A stretch of DNA of 64,000 nt from NCBI RefSeq assembly GCF_021083305.1, contig NZ_JAJFAY010000005.1, positions 248,001 to 312,000 on the forward strand. Reading direction: 5' to 3'. Made by a program: the position numbers and the translations under genes. This stretch comes from Haladaptatus sp. DYF46. GTDB taxonomy: Archaea; Halobacteriota; Halobacteria; Halobacteriales; Haladaptataceae. The notes under the pieces are model-generated. The model made no database searches. It was not told the DNA's origin and was given only the letters and a program-made list of their open reading frames with translations. Shown in pieces: positions 1 through 8,846 of the stretch (its first letter is position 1; each line of letters begins with the position of its first letter).

Positions 1-1
1 C

Positions 2-412
2 GACTACGTGGCGGGATACACCATCGGAAACGACGTTTCCGCCCGCGACCTCCAACTTGCCGATGAGCAGTGGGTCAGGGGGAAGAGTCTGGATTCCTTC
101 GCACCGATCGGCCCGCATCTCATCACCCCGGACGAGATCGACGACGTGGGCGACCTCGACATCTGGACGGAGGTTAACGGCGAACGGTTACAGGACTCCA
201 ACACGAAACATTTGATCTTCCCGATAGCGGAACTCGTTTCGTTCTGCAGTCGGGCGTTCACCCTGTCTCCGGGCGACGTGCTATTCACCGGAACGCCCGA
301 CGGCGTCGGCTACTTCCGTGATCCACGGGTCCTTCTTTCGGAGGGGGACACGATGACCGTCGGCATCGAGGGTCTCGGGGAACTTACAAACGGGTGCCGC
401 TACATTGGGTAA
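2..412 (+). CDS. FAH-family hydrolase/dehydratase, C-terminal part
   Basis: Only the C-terminal 136 or so residues are in the window; the gene begins upstream. The reading frame is open from base 2. It shows the FAH-fold motif GYTIGNDVSARDLQ, whose Asp is the last of the three acidic metal ligands, then GKSLDSFAPIGP and the signature FTGTPDGVGYFR. Members of this fold cleave acylpyruvates or 2,4-diketo acids, or dehydrate 2-keto-3-deoxy sugar acids, using Mg2+ or Mn2+. The stop lies 6 nt before the TatD-like gene, so the two are probably cotranscribed. The substrate cannot be read from the sequence. The C-terminal tail (LTNGCRYIG) departs from the usual ending of the family. Confidence 0.85.
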   Translation, partial: DYVAGYTIGNDVSARDLQLADEQWVRGKSLDSFAPIGPHLITPDEIDDVGDLDIWTEVNGERLQDSNTKHLIFPIAELVSFCSRAFTLSPGDVLFTGTPDGVGYFRDPRVLLSEGDTMTVGIEGLGELTNGCRYIG

Positions 413-418
413 GCAACC

Positions 419-1408
419 ATGGGAACGTACCCGACCCGGCGTCCGACGGACGCGGAGTACAGCGAGGCCGAGGATATAGTCCCGACCGAACTGAGCAGCA
501 TGCCGTGGATCGACATCCACAACCACGCACACACCCTGTCGTGGAACGATCGCGAGAAGTTCACGTTGAGTGGATGCGAGTCGATGGTGATGATGGCGGC
601 AGCGTACTATTGGACGCCGTACAAACCGGTCGAGGCCGACGATATCCGGTATCTCTGGGATGATGCGCTCAATCGGCTCTCATCGATCCGCCAGTCGCAC
701 CTGATCGACGCGAAGATCGGTGTCGGCGTTCATACCGGCGCTCGTGTGGAGGACTACGAGGAAATCCTCGCGGTGCTCCCCGAGTACTGTGCCCTCGACG
801 AGGTTGCGGCGGTCGGCGAAATCGGGATCACGGAGTCACAACACGTCGCCGGATGGTCCCTCGAAGAACAAAAGGAGGTCACTAGACGGCAACTCGAAGT
901 GGCGGCCGATCACGGCCTCCCGGCGATACTACACACGCCTGCCGATCTCAGGGACGTCGAGTTCCCCGACCGGACCCGTGGAGACGTTCCCGGATACGAG
1001 TTGGAACTCGCTTTGCAGCAGGAACCCGTGTTGACCGCGGAGAATCCGAAACGGGAGGCGATCGAGATGGATATCGAACTGAAGGACGAGGCGGGACTCC
1101 CCGACGATCGGATGGTGCTCTCCCACGCCGACAAAAAGATCGCCCCGTACGTCTTGGAGAACACGGATTGCTATCTGAGTTTCACGGTCAGCTATCCGTG
1201 GCTCCTCGGGGTTTCGCCCCATCACGTCGCCGAGGTGGTTGCGGAGTACGGGCCGGACCGTATCCTCGTCGAAACCGATAGCGCGGGAGTGCTCCGGAGT
1301 GACGTGTTCGCATTCAAGCGAACGATTCTCGAAATGTATCGCATGGGACTCGACGTCGATACGATCCGACAGGTAGTGTACGAGAATCCGAAACGGATTC
1401 TCGCGTGA
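419..1408 (+). CDS. TatD-like metal-dependent hydrolase
   Basis: A 329-residue TIM-barrel metallohydrolase of the amidohydrolase superfamily, TatD-like branch. The metal site is complete: IDIHNHAH (His34, His36), VGEIGI (Glu134), ILHTP (His172), LSHAD (His236) and VETDS (Asp287). The family hydrolyses phosphoester, lactone or amide bonds with two divalent metals, and haloarchaea carry several paralogues. The first 28 residues are an extension ahead of the barrel. The ATG sits 6 nt after the FAH gene stop, which suggests a shared transcript and a shared catabolic route, for example lactone opening followed by FAH cleavage. That role is inference; a DNase-type TatD role is less likely in this company. 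Confidence 0.8.
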   Translation: MGTYPTRRPTDAEYSEAEDIVPTELSSMPWIDIHNHAHTLSWNDREKFTLSGCESMVMMAAAYYWTPYKPVEADDIRYLWDDALNRLSSIRQSHLIDAKIGVGVHTGARVEDYEEILAVLPEYCALDEVAAVGEIGITESQHVAGWSLEEQKEVTRRQLEVAADHGLPAILHTPADLRDVEFPDRTRGDVPGYELELALQQEPVLTAENPKREAIEMDIELKDEAGLPDDRMVLSHADKKIAPYVLENTDCYLSFTVSYPWLLGVSPHHVAEVVAEYGPDRILVETDSAGVLRSDVFAFKRTILEMYRMGLDVDTIRQVVYENPKRILA

Positions 1409-1510
1409 CCACCATCGGCCGTATTGTTCACTCGCGGGAATTTTGTAGCGTTCGACGTTTCCCGAAAGCGGCAAACCCCCCGTTCGGTCGACGGGGAACG
1501 CCGCAAATCG

Positions 1511-1526
1511 TGGATATATTTTAAGT
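1511..1526 (+). promoter_or_regulatory. TATA-box promoter of the CocE-type hydrolase
   Basis: The AT-rich core (gatatattttaa) is centred about 30 nt before the ATG at 1549, inside GC-rich DNA. This spacing is typical of haloarchaeal leaderless transcripts, and it argues for the ATG at 1549 rather than an in-frame TTG at 1531. Confidence 0.55.
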
Positions 1527-1548
1527 ACAGTTGTACCTCATCATACGT

Positions 1549-3429
1549 ATGGATTCTGAACCCTCGTTCGAGGTTCACGCGAAACTGGACGTGATGGTTG
1601 AGATGCGCGACGGCGTCGAATTGGCGACCGACGTGTACCGACCCGCAAAAAACGGAGCGGTGGTCGACGAGCCAAAGCCGGCACTTCTGAGCCGAACTCC
1701 GTATAACAAACGGGGAGAGATGACGCGTCACGGCGAGTGGTTCGCAAAGCGTGGGTACGTCGTGGTTCTCCAGGACTGTCGAGGACGGTTCAATAGCGGC
1801 GGGACGTTCGAGATGTTCGTCGACGAACCGGAAGACGGCTACGACACCGTCGAGTGGATCGCGAACGAGGAGTACTGCAACGGTCTGGTCGGGACGATGG
1901 GGTCGTCGTACGGGGCTTGGGTACAGAGTGCGCTCGCAACGCAGGACCCACCGCATCTCGAAGCGATGTTCGTCAATCAGGGGCCGGCGAACGGACGGAA
2001 GGCGACGCTTCGACATCACGGGGCGTTCGAACTCCGATGGCTCTGTTGGGCGTTCACGTTGGGCGGCGGATTCGCCAAACGGGCGCTCCGGGACTCGGCG
2101 CTCCAAGAGCACTTGGCGAACGTCGACGTTCGGGACGTACTGGCCGGAGCACCCGTCAAACGGGGGCAGTCTCCGCTCAAACATCTACCCGAATACGAGG
2201 AGTGGATGTTCGATATGCTCACGACGGGGAGTGCCGGCGACGAACGGTGGTCCTCGCCCGGGATAAATTTCGAATCGTACTACGAGGAGATGGCGGACGT
2301 TCCGACCGTGTATTCCGGCGCGTGGTACGATTCGTACGCTATCGGCACCTGCAACAATTTCGAGGCCCTCTCGGACCTGAAATCGTCCGATCAGTTCCTC
2401 CTCATGGGGCCGTGGACCCACGGCTGGAACGAGTATCCGCTCTCCTCGTGGAACAAGACCTACTCCGGCGAGATCGAGTTCGGGGAACGGTCGTTTCGAG
2501 ACTATCAGGGGACGAGGTTGCGTTTCTTCGACCACTACCTCAAAGGACGGGATACGTGGGACGAACCGCCGGTTCGATACTTCCGTATGGGGACGGGCGA
2601 CGGATCGCGCTGTGCTGATGACCGTCTCCTCCACGGCGGGGAGTGGGCCACGGCGAGGGAGTGGCCCCTCCCCGACGCGCAGCCCACGAGATTTTTCGCT
2701 CGGCCCGATGGGTCGCTTACCCGTACGGAGCCGACGGTTCGATCGGCGCAAACGACGTATTCGTTCGACCCTCGGGATCCGGTTCCGACTATCGGCGGTA
2801 ACTGTTCTTCGTATGTCACATACGAGCAACGCGACGAATCGATCCTCGAATACCCGCTCGAAGAACGCTATCTCGTGAACATCACGGGGAGCGGCGGGTA
2901 CGATCAACGGACCCGAGCGAGCACCTTCGGTGCCGACCCTCCGTACGGACCGCTCGAACGCCGTGACGATGTCGTGGTATTTCGGACGGAAAAGCTGGAA
3001 ACGGACCTCGAAATCGTCGGCCCGGTGCGGGTACGACTCTACGCCGCCAGTACGGCTCCGGACACGGATTTCACCGCAAAGCTGATCGACGAATATCCAC
3101 CGACTGAGGACTTCACCGGCGGGTTCGCCCTCAATCTCACCGATTCGATCTGTCGGGCACGGTACCGCGGCCACAGAACGGAGCCAGCCCTCATCGAACC
3201 GGGCGAGGTGTACGAGTACGAACTCGAACTGTATCCGACCGCGAACGTGTTCAAAGAAGGCCACCGGATTCGAGTCGACATCTCCTCCTCGAACTTCCCG
3301 CGATACGACGTCAACCGAAATACGGGCGGAGAGCTGTACGACGGGAGGAAGTTCGAAGTCGCCGAAAACACGCTCTACCACGACCGGGAACACCCGACCC
3401 ACGTCGAGTTGCCCGTACTTTCACGCTGA
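1549..3429 (+). CDS. CocE/NonD family alpha/beta hydrolase (X-Pro dipeptidyl-peptidase S15 type)
   Basis: A 626-residue serine hydrolase. The N-terminal alpha/beta-hydrolase domain carries the nucleophile motif GTMGSSYGAW (Ser near residue 125), the acid in GAWYDSYA (near 262) and the histidine in GPWTHG (near 296). A C-terminal beta-sandwich (PepX_C type, from about residue 370) follows, with the typical ending GHRIRVDISSSNFPRYD. The family includes cocaine esterase, glutaryl-7-ACA acylase and X-Pro peptidases; many members have unknown esters or amides as substrates. There is no signal peptide, so the enzyme is probably cytoplasmic. It has its own promoter and stands between the TatD-like gene and a CoA-transferase, as part of a small-molecule catabolic group. 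Confidence 0.88.
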   Translation: MDSEPSFEVHAKLDVMVEMRDGVELATDVYRPAKNGAVVDEPKPALLSRTPYNKRGEMTRHGEWFAKRGYVVVLQDCRGRFNSGGTFEMFVDEPEDGYDTVEWIANEEYCNGLVGTMGSSYGAWVQSALATQDPPHLEAMFVNQGPANGRKATLRHHGAFELRWLCWAFTLGGGFAKRALRDSALQEHLANVDVRDVLAGAPVKRGQSPLKHLPEYEEWMFDMLTTGSAGDERWSSPGINFESYYEEMADVPTVYSGAWYDSYAIGTCNNFEALSDLKSSDQFLLMGPWTHGWNEYPLSSWNKTYSGEIEFGERSFRDYQGTRLRFFDHYLKGRDTWDEPPVRYFRMGTGDGSRCADDRLLHGGEWATAREWPLPDAQPTRFFARPDGSLTRTEPTVRSAQTTYSFDPRDPVPTIGGNCSSYVTYEQRDESILEYPLEERYLVNITGSGGYDQRTRASTFGADPPYGPLERRDDVVVFRTEKLETDLEIVGPVRVRLYAASTAPDTDFTAKLIDEYPPTEDFTGGFALNLTDSICRARYRGHRTEPALIEPGEVYEYELELYPTANVFKEGHRIRVDISSSNFPRYDVNRNTGGELYDGRKFEVAENTLYHDREHPTHVELPVLSR

Positions 3430-3556
3430 CGGTGTGATCAGGCCGTTTCCGGGACGTAAATTTGATCGGCAACCGGTGGGAGACTCCCATCGTCTCGCGG
3501 GCATACTTCGCCGGCTTCCACGAGCGATCCTCGAATCCGAGCGTCCCGCTGGCCAA

Positions 3557-3589
3557 ATGTAGCCATTGAGCCGCCAATGATGGCTACAT
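3557..3589. repeat. 10-bp perfect inverted repeat upstream of the CoA-transferase
   Basis: The arms ATGTAGCCAT (3557-3566) and ATGGCTACAT (3580-3589) are exact reverse complements around a 13-nt spacer. The repeat lies about 120 nt after the hydrolase stop and about 120 nt before the CoA-transferase start. It could be a regulator site or a terminator-like hairpin; there is no following T tract, which favours a protein-binding site. Confidence 0.4.
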
Positions 3590-3689
3590 GTATGCACGTA
3601 CTGTTCGGTCGGAAGGCCGCCTCCCACGGCCCGAAAGCTCGTCGTGTGAATATGATCGTTTCGTGATAGAAAATGCTATACCCGGCCAC

Positions 3690-3704
3690 TATCATAATAT
3701 GATA
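3690..3704 (+). promoter_or_regulatory. Short inverted repeat at the CoA-transferase promoter
   Basis: TATCAT-AAT-ATGATA ends 5 nt before the GTG start at 3710. A TATA-like stretch (gctata) lies about 30 nt before the start. A repressor bound here would block initiation, so this is a candidate operator. Function is inferred from position only. Confidence 0.3.
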
Positions 3705-3709
3705 TAGTC

Positions 3710-4930
3710 GTGACCACTTACAAGAGGATCCTAGAGGGAATTACGGTTCTCGATCTGTCCACGTTTGTAACCGGTGGGTTCTGCTCCGCGATGCTCGCAA
3801 ACCAAGGTGCAGAAGTCATCAAAATAGAACGGCCCGAAATCGGTGACGATAACCGCCATTCGGGTCCCCCATTCATAAACGGCGAATCGCCGTACTTCTG
3901 GACGGTGAACTACGGAAAACGGAGCATAGAACTGGACCTGAAAAACGACGATGCGAAGCGAACGCTCTATGAATTGGCCGAAGAGGCGGACGTGTTTATT
4001 CAGAACTATCGTCCGGGGACGGCCGAACGTCTCGATGTCGATTACGAGACGATCTCCGAGTACAACGACGACATCATCTATCTGGCCATCTCCGCGTTCG
4101 GACAGACCGGCCCCTGGCGCGAGCGTCCGGGCTACGACCTCCTGATACAGGGAATGAGCGGGATAATGAGTGTGACCGGAGAGGAGGGACGACAACCCGT
4201 GAAAGTGGGGCTCCCGATGACGGACCTCATCACGGCGATGTGGGGCGCGTTCGGAACGGTTACCGCACTTTACAGGCGCGAGACCACGGGCGAGGGTGAG
4301 TACATCGATCTCGGGATGCTCGAGTCGACTCTCCCTTGGCTCACTAAACAGGCAGGCAAGGTGTTTGCGGACGAATCCCCCGATCGAATGGGGACGAGGG
4401 ATCCGGTGCTCGCACCGTATCAGTCCTTCAGAACGGCCGACGGCTACATCAACATCGCGTGTCTGAACCAGAAGCTCTGGTACGAACTGTGTGAAGCGTT
4501 GGATCGCCCGGATCTCCCGATCGACGAGCGTTTCGAGACGAACGCCGATCGGGTACAGAACATGGGTGCGCTCGAGGAGGAACTCGAAGATACACTCTCG
4601 ACGAAGGGCACCGACAAGTGGATCGAAATTCTGGTCGAGGACGCCGGCGTACCTGCTGGACCAGTGTTCACCGTCGAGGAAGCGCTCAACAATCCGCAAG
4701 TCGAGGCTCGTGACGCGCTCGTCGAAATCGACCATCCCAAACTCGGAACGATTCCCGTGATCGAACATCCGCTCCGATACAAGTATGCTGAGAGCGGGTT
4801 CAGTGACCCTCCGCCGACGCTCGGGGAGCACAACCGTGCGGTCCTACGAAAATTGGGATATTCCGACGAGGAGGTAGACCGACTCGAGGAGGCCGGAATC
4901 CATGGGACGAAGAGCGACGATACCGAGTGA
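3710..4930 (+). CDS. CaiB/BaiF family CoA-transferase (family III)
   Basis: A 406-residue family III CoA-transferase, which moves CoA between carboxylic acids through an aspartyl-CoA mixed anhydride. The opening GITVLDLSTFVTGGFCSAML and GAEVIKIERP are characteristic, and the catalytic aspartate is present as Asp172 in LPMTDLITAMWGA. Length matches formyl-CoA, succinyl-CoA:(R)-benzylsuccinate and carnitine CoA-transferases (about 400 residues). The acid substrate cannot be told from the sequence. The start is GTG at 3710, since no ATG lies nearby in frame. It is probably a single-gene unit with its own promoter. It could activate an organic acid made by the hydrolases upstream (inference). Confidence 0.88.
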   Translation: MTTYKRILEGITVLDLSTFVTGGFCSAMLANQGAEVIKIERPEIGDDNRHSGPPFINGESPYFWTVNYGKRSIELDLKNDDAKRTLYELAEEADVFIQNYRPGTAERLDVDYETISEYNDDIIYLAISAFGQTGPWRERPGYDLLIQGMSGIMSVTGEEGRQPVKVGLPMTDLITAMWGAFGTVTALYRRETTGEGEYIDLGMLESTLPWLTKQAGKVFADESPDRMGTRDPVLAPYQSFRTADGYINIACLNQKLWYELCEALDRPDLPIDERFETNADRVQNMGALEEELEDTLSTKGTDKWIEILVEDAGVPAGPVFTVEEALNNPQVEARDALVEIDHPKLGTIPVIEHPLRYKYAESGFSDPPPTLGEHNRAVLRKLGYSDEEVDRLEEAGIHGTKSDDTE

Positions 4931-5227
4931 TGGTATCGAAGCGTTTTCGGACACCGTACCACGATTCGTCGATATCACAGCGGTGGTTATGATCGCGAGT
5001 CGGTCGTCCGACTTTTGATAGAGTCAGTAGCATAATGTGGGGGGTCGAACACCCGTGCTCCCGGATTTCTTCATCCGATTCGCGATCGTGGAGGGGATTT
5101 CGTTCAAACGATCCACCGAACGGTCGTCAAATCCCCGAGAGTCCTCCAGATTCGAGAGAGGCGGTGCTCGGTGAGTCGGTGATCATAAATAGTTGTAGTT
5201 TTATCCGAGCAGTGAGAATCGCCAACC

Positions 5228-5656
5228 ATGAACAAACTCGCGGACGTGTCGACCGAGGTACTGCGGGACGAACTCGCCGACGTGTCGGATCCGAAGGCGG
5301 CAAAGCGGCTGATGGTCGCGTTGGCGTACGACGGCGGTATCTCGATTTCTACGCAGAGCGAAATCTACGGCATCCCGGAATCGACGCTGTACTACTGGAT
5401 CGATAGGGTCGGTACGAAATCGCTAAAATCCGCGATTCACGACGACGATCGTCCCGGTCGTCCTACGAAACTCGACCGAGAGGAACGAACCGCGCTTCGA
5501 CGGGATCTGATGGGGGAACCGACCGAATCGGGATACGATGCCACCGACTGGTCACCCGAACTCGTTCGCCGTCATATCGAGGACGAGTACGACGTTTCCT
5601 ACTCGCTCGGGCATATTCGGCGGCTCGTCCGGGAGTGGTCCGTTGATCGGAAATGA
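5228..5656 (+). CDS. Orphan transposase-type HTH protein (IS630-like N-terminal domain)
   Basis: A 142-residue protein with two helix-turn-helix units. A homeodomain-like HTH lies near residues 30-65 (STQSEIYGIPESTLYYWIDR). A winged-HTH follows near 85-140 (TDWSPELVRRHIEDEYDVSY and a VREW ending). This is the layout of the DNA-binding half of IS630-type transposases, but no DDE catalytic domain follows; the downstream 250 nt do not encode one. Haloarchaea contain many such stand-alone proteins, so it may be a transposase remnant or a domesticated DNA-binding protein. A TATA-like sequence precedes the ATG by about 27-30 nt, so it is probably expressed. Confidence 0.65.
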   Translation: MNKLADVSTEVLRDELADVSDPKAAKRLMVALAYDGGISISTQSEIYGIPESTLYYWIDRVGTKSLKSAIHDDDRPGRPTKLDREERTALRRDLMGEPTESGYDATDWSPELVRRHIEDEYDVSYSLGHIRRLVREWSVDRK

Positions 5657-5910
5657 GTACAATAATTTTTGTTCACTTATCGTACCTTATGATAAATATC
5701 AAGTACCATCCAGAGTGGTGGATTTTAGCCTTTGGTTTCGACGTCGAATTCGGTAGGGAACGACCTGTGAGCAACGGTCGCACCCTCCACCGCCGCGCGA
5801 AAAGTGGAGTCTTGTCGTGTCATGGGTTCCAATCGTACTCGTGTGCGTTCGGCTCCCTTCACAATAGATTTATCCCCGAATGCGCCGGAAAGTGCCCGTA
5901 ATAGGTGAAT

Positions 5911-7092
5911 TTAGGTTATTCGAGCTCCCGATTTTTCAAATAGCCACGCCTCTTCGGTCTCCAATTCCACCTGAACGCGGTCAGTATGCCGTGGGATTTC
6001 GCCCTGCGACGTGAGCGCCGATAGGGACGTTCCGTTTGCGGAGAGGTGGATCGCATCCCTGTCGCCGAGCGGTTCGATCACGTCGACATCCGCGGCGAAC
6101 GTGCCCGGACCGCTATCGAGACTCAAGTACTCCGGTCGGATGCCGTAAATGATGGTTTCCCCAACGCGCTCTTTCATCACCGCGGTTTGCTCGTCCGTCG
6201 CTGGAATCGTGCCGACGTCGGTGACGAAAGAGAGACCGGTGGAACCGTTTTCGACCGTTCCCTCGATCAAATTCGGCGATGGCGACCCGATGAAGTCGGC
6301 GACGAAGCGGTTCGTGGGGTCGTTGTAAATATCGTAGGGGCTGCCGATCTGTTGTACGTGACCGTCGTCCATTACGACGATCTTGTCGCCGAGCGTCATC
6401 GCTTCCTCCTGGTCGTGGGTGACGAAGATCATCGACGTGTTCAGTTCGCGTTGAATCTTCTTTACCTCGACGCGCATGTGGTCGCGGAGGTTCGCATCGA
6501 GCGCGGAGAACGGTTCGTCGAGCAGGAACGCCGCGGGTTCCATCACCATCGCACGCCCGAGCGAAACGCGTTGCTGTTGTCCCCCCGACAGTGCCGAGGG
6601 TTTTCGGTCCAACATCGGCGCGATGTCGAGCGTTTCGGCGACTTCCTCGACGCGTCGATTCTTCTCGTCCTTCGAGAGGTCCGTGTTCATGTCGAGACCG
6701 AACCGAATGTTCTTCCGCACGCTCATGTGCGGAAACAGGGCGATGCTCTGGAAGACGAACGCGAGGTTTCGGTCCTTCGATTTCAGGCCGGTGATGTCCG
6801 TTCCGTCCACGAGGATCCGACCCTCGTCCGGCTCCTCCAATCCGGCGATGCAACGAAGCGTGGTGGTTTTCCCGCATCCCGATGGGCCGACGAAGACGAC
6901 GAATTCGCCCTCATCGATGTCGATGTTCACATCGTCGCAGGCGACGATCTGCCCCTCGTTGAACGTCTTCCGGACTTCGTCGATTTGGATGTGCGTTCCC
7001 CCGCTCGTTTCGGAGGGTTGGTTGGCGTTCGATGCGACCGTCGATTCGTTCGAAGTAGCGTCTGTGGTTCGAGTCATCGTTGTGTGAGTCAT
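5911..7092 (-). CDS. Carbohydrate ABC importer, ATP-binding protein (MalK/UgpC type)
   Basis: A 393-residue ATPase of a CUT1-type sugar importer. Walker A is GPSGCGKTTT, the Q-loop lies at FVFQSIALFP, the signature is LSGGQQQRVSLGRA, Walker B is AFLLDEPFSALD and the H-loop is VTHDQ. A C-terminal TOBE-type region of about 120 residues follows, as in MalK. An unusual Thr/Ser/Asn-rich N-terminal tail of about 30 residues precedes the domain; a start further in is possible. Its ATG overlaps the stop of the upstream permease in an ATGA, so it is the last gene of the operon that starts with the solute-binding protein at 10238. Confidence 0.93.
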   Translation of the reverse strand: MTHTTMTRTTDATSNESTVASNANQPSETSGGTHIQIDEVRKTFNEGQIVACDDVNIDIDEGEFVVFVGPSGCGKTTTLRCIAGLEEPDEGRILVDGTDITGLKSKDRNLAFVFQSIALFPHMSVRKNIRFGLDMNTDLSKDEKNRRVEEVAETLDIAPMLDRKPSALSGGQQQRVSLGRAMVMEPAAFLLDEPFSALDANLRDHMRVEVKKIQRELNTSMIFVTHDQEEAMTLGDKIVVMDDGHVQQIGSPYDIYNDPTNRFVADFIGSPSPNLIEGTVENGSTGLSFVTDVGTIPATDEQTAVMKERVGETIIYGIRPEYLSLDSGPGTFAADVDVIEPLGDRDAIHLSANGTSLSALTSQGEIPRHTDRVQVELETEEAWLFEKSGARIT

Positions 7093-7922
7093 ACGGTGAA
7101 TGCGTTCTCCAGGTAGTTCCGCGCGACGAGGTAGATCATCGTCGGTGGGATGCCGATGATGAGCGTCTCGGCCATCAGCTTACCCCAATACACCCGCTCA
7201 CCCGAACCGCCTCCGATGGTGCCGTACAGCACCGGAACGGCGGGTACCGGTCCGGTACCGGTCGTGAGCAGGTTCGCGAAGAGGAAGTCGTTCCACCCGG
7301 TGAGGAAGGCGAGGAAGCCGACGGCGACGATTCCGGGAGCGGCCAGCGGGAGGATGACCCGCAGGAACGCCGTGAACTGCGTACAGCCGTACACCTGCGC
7401 CGCCTCCTCGATGTCGTCCGGGAGTTTCTCGAAGAAATCCCGAAGGATCCAAATCGCGAACGGGGTGACGAACACCTGATAGGCGAGGATCATTCCGGGA
7501 AGGGTGTTGTACAGTCCCAAGTCGTTCCACAGGTCCATGATCGGGATGACGAGGAGGATGTACGGGAACATCATCGCCGAGATGATGGCGTAAAACCCCG
7601 CGGTTTTTCCGTAGAACTCCTTGCGAGCGAACGCGTAGGCACCCGGAATGGTGATTATCAGCGCCAGTATCGCCGTCCCGGAACCGATGAGGAAGCTGTT
7701 CACGAGGTTGTCCTTCAGTTCCGTATAGCCGCTCGTCCACGCCTCCAGCGTCGGCGAGTGGGGGACGATGTGCGGCGCGCCGAAGAACTCGTTCGGCGAC
7801 ATGAACGACACCGAAACGATGAACAGCAGCGGAATGAGGTTCGCCAGGACGAGAAACCCGACGACGCCGTACGTGGTCGCCTTGATGGTCACGCCGACGG
7901 CGTCGTACTCCTGTGTACTCAT
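7089..7922 (-). CDS. Carbohydrate ABC importer, permease (MalG type)
   Basis: A 277-residue inner membrane protein with six predicted membrane segments. The first begins near residue 17 (VVGFLVLANLIPLLFIVSV). It carries the permease loop motif EEAAQVYGCTQF...RVILP that docks on the ATPase. The ATG at 7922 is chosen because it overlaps the preceding permease stop as ATGA and gives the normal MalG N-terminus; the frame stays open further upstream but that part is antisense overlap of the neighbour. It is translationally coupled on both sides. Confidence 0.92.
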   Translation of the reverse strand: MSTQEYDAVGVTIKATTYGVVGFLVLANLIPLLFIVSVSFMSPNEFFGAPHIVPHSPTLEAWTSGYTELKDNLVNSFLIGSGTAILALIITIPGAYAFARKEFYGKTAGFYAIISAMMFPYILLVIPIMDLWNDLGLYNTLPGMILAYQVFVTPFAIWILRDFFEKLPDDIEEAAQVYGCTQFTAFLRVILPLAAPGIVAVGFLAFLTGWNDFLFANLLTTGTGPVPAVPVLYGTIGGGSGERVYWGKLMAETLIIGIPPTMIYLVARNYLENAFTV

Positions 7923-8845
7923 GCTCCCTCCTCGCTCGCGCGTTCGAACTCGCGGATGAACACGAACACGAAGCCGATGGTCAGGAGGAGCAGGATGATA
8001 CCGACGGCGTAGGAGACGCCCATGCGACCCTGACCGTATGCGAATCGGTAGAGCAACACCGCCAGAATGGAGGTGTCGTATCCCGGACCGCCGTTCGTGA
8101 GCTGTAGGACTTGGGATATCTTCGTCATGTTCCAGATGAGGCGGATGCTCACGGCGACGAGAATCGCGCTCTTCAGTTGGGGAAGCGTGACGCGGAGGAA
8201 CGTCTGGAACCGATTCGCGCCGTACATCCGTGCCGTCTCGTACATCTCCTCGGGGATGCTCTCCAGATTCGCGGAGATGATGAGGAACATGAACGGCCAG
8301 AACGTCCACGTCGTCACGAACATGACGACTCCGAGCGCCATATCGCCGTTGCTACCCCAGTAGATGGTCTCGTTCAGGATATGCCACTTCGTGAGATAGC
8401 CGAAGACGGGCCCGAGGTCCGGTTCGAGCATGTACGCCCAGATGGTACCCGTCACCAGCGGCGGAACCGTGTACGAGATGAGAAACATCCCGGTAACGAA
8501 CCCCTTGCCGCGACGGAGTTCGCGGACCGCCAGCGCCGCGGCGATGGCGACGATCAGTTGAAACACCGTCGTCAGGGTGAAAATCAGCGTCGCCTTCAGA
8601 GAGGTATAGAACGGGTTCCACCCGAACAGGAACTCGTAGTTGGCCAAACCGGTCCACGTCGGATCGCCGCCGAACGGCCAGTCGTTGAAGCTCATGTAGA
8701 TCCCCTGGATGAACGGCATCCACATGAGTACGATGAGGAAGACGAGTACCGGGAGTATCAGTAGATACGAGAACCAGTTCTCCGACAGTCGGTTCCGATA
8801 CCGTTCGGTCCGCTTTCCCACGTCGAAGATGTTTCGTGTCGACAT
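7919..8845 (-). CDS. Carbohydrate ABC importer, permease (MalF type)
   Basis: A 308-residue membrane permease, first of the pair. Hydrophobic segments begin with YLLILPVLVFLIVLMWMPF near residue 25, and a FNDWPFGG...GLANYEFLF loop is typical of sugar permeases. The coupling loop is YETARMYGANRF...RVTLP. It starts 1 nt after the solute-binding protein stop and overlaps the next permease by 4 nt. The length matches short UgpA/LacF-type permeases rather than the long MalF of enterobacteria. Confidence 0.92.
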   Translation of the reverse strand: MSTRNIFDVGKRTERYRNRLSENWFSYLLILPVLVFLIVLMWMPFIQGIYMSFNDWPFGGDPTWTGLANYEFLFGWNPFYTSLKATLIFTLTTVFQLIVAIAAALAVRELRRGKGFVTGMFLISYTVPPLVTGTIWAYMLEPDLGPVFGYLTKWHILNETIYWGSNGDMALGVVMFVTTWTFWPFMFLIISANLESIPEEMYETARMYGANRFQTFLRVTLPQLKSAILVAVSIRLIWNMTKISQVLQLTNGGPGYDTSILAVLLYRFAYGQGRMGVSYAVGIILLLLTIGFVFVFIREFERASEEGA

Positions 8846-8846
8846 A

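Noticed and set aside
2185..3402. 405-codon open frame opposite the CocE-type hydrolase
   Set aside because: Long antisense frames are normal in GC-rich haloarchaeal genes; Arg/Val-rich composition, no motif.
7089..8309. Longer version of the MalG permease with about 130 extra N-terminal residues
   Set aside because: The extension is Arg/His-rich antisense of the neighbouring permease, and the ATG at 7922 overlaps the previous stop as ATGA.
8111..8764. Long plus-strand frame over the first sugar permease
   Set aside because: Charged low-complexity shadow of the permease gene.
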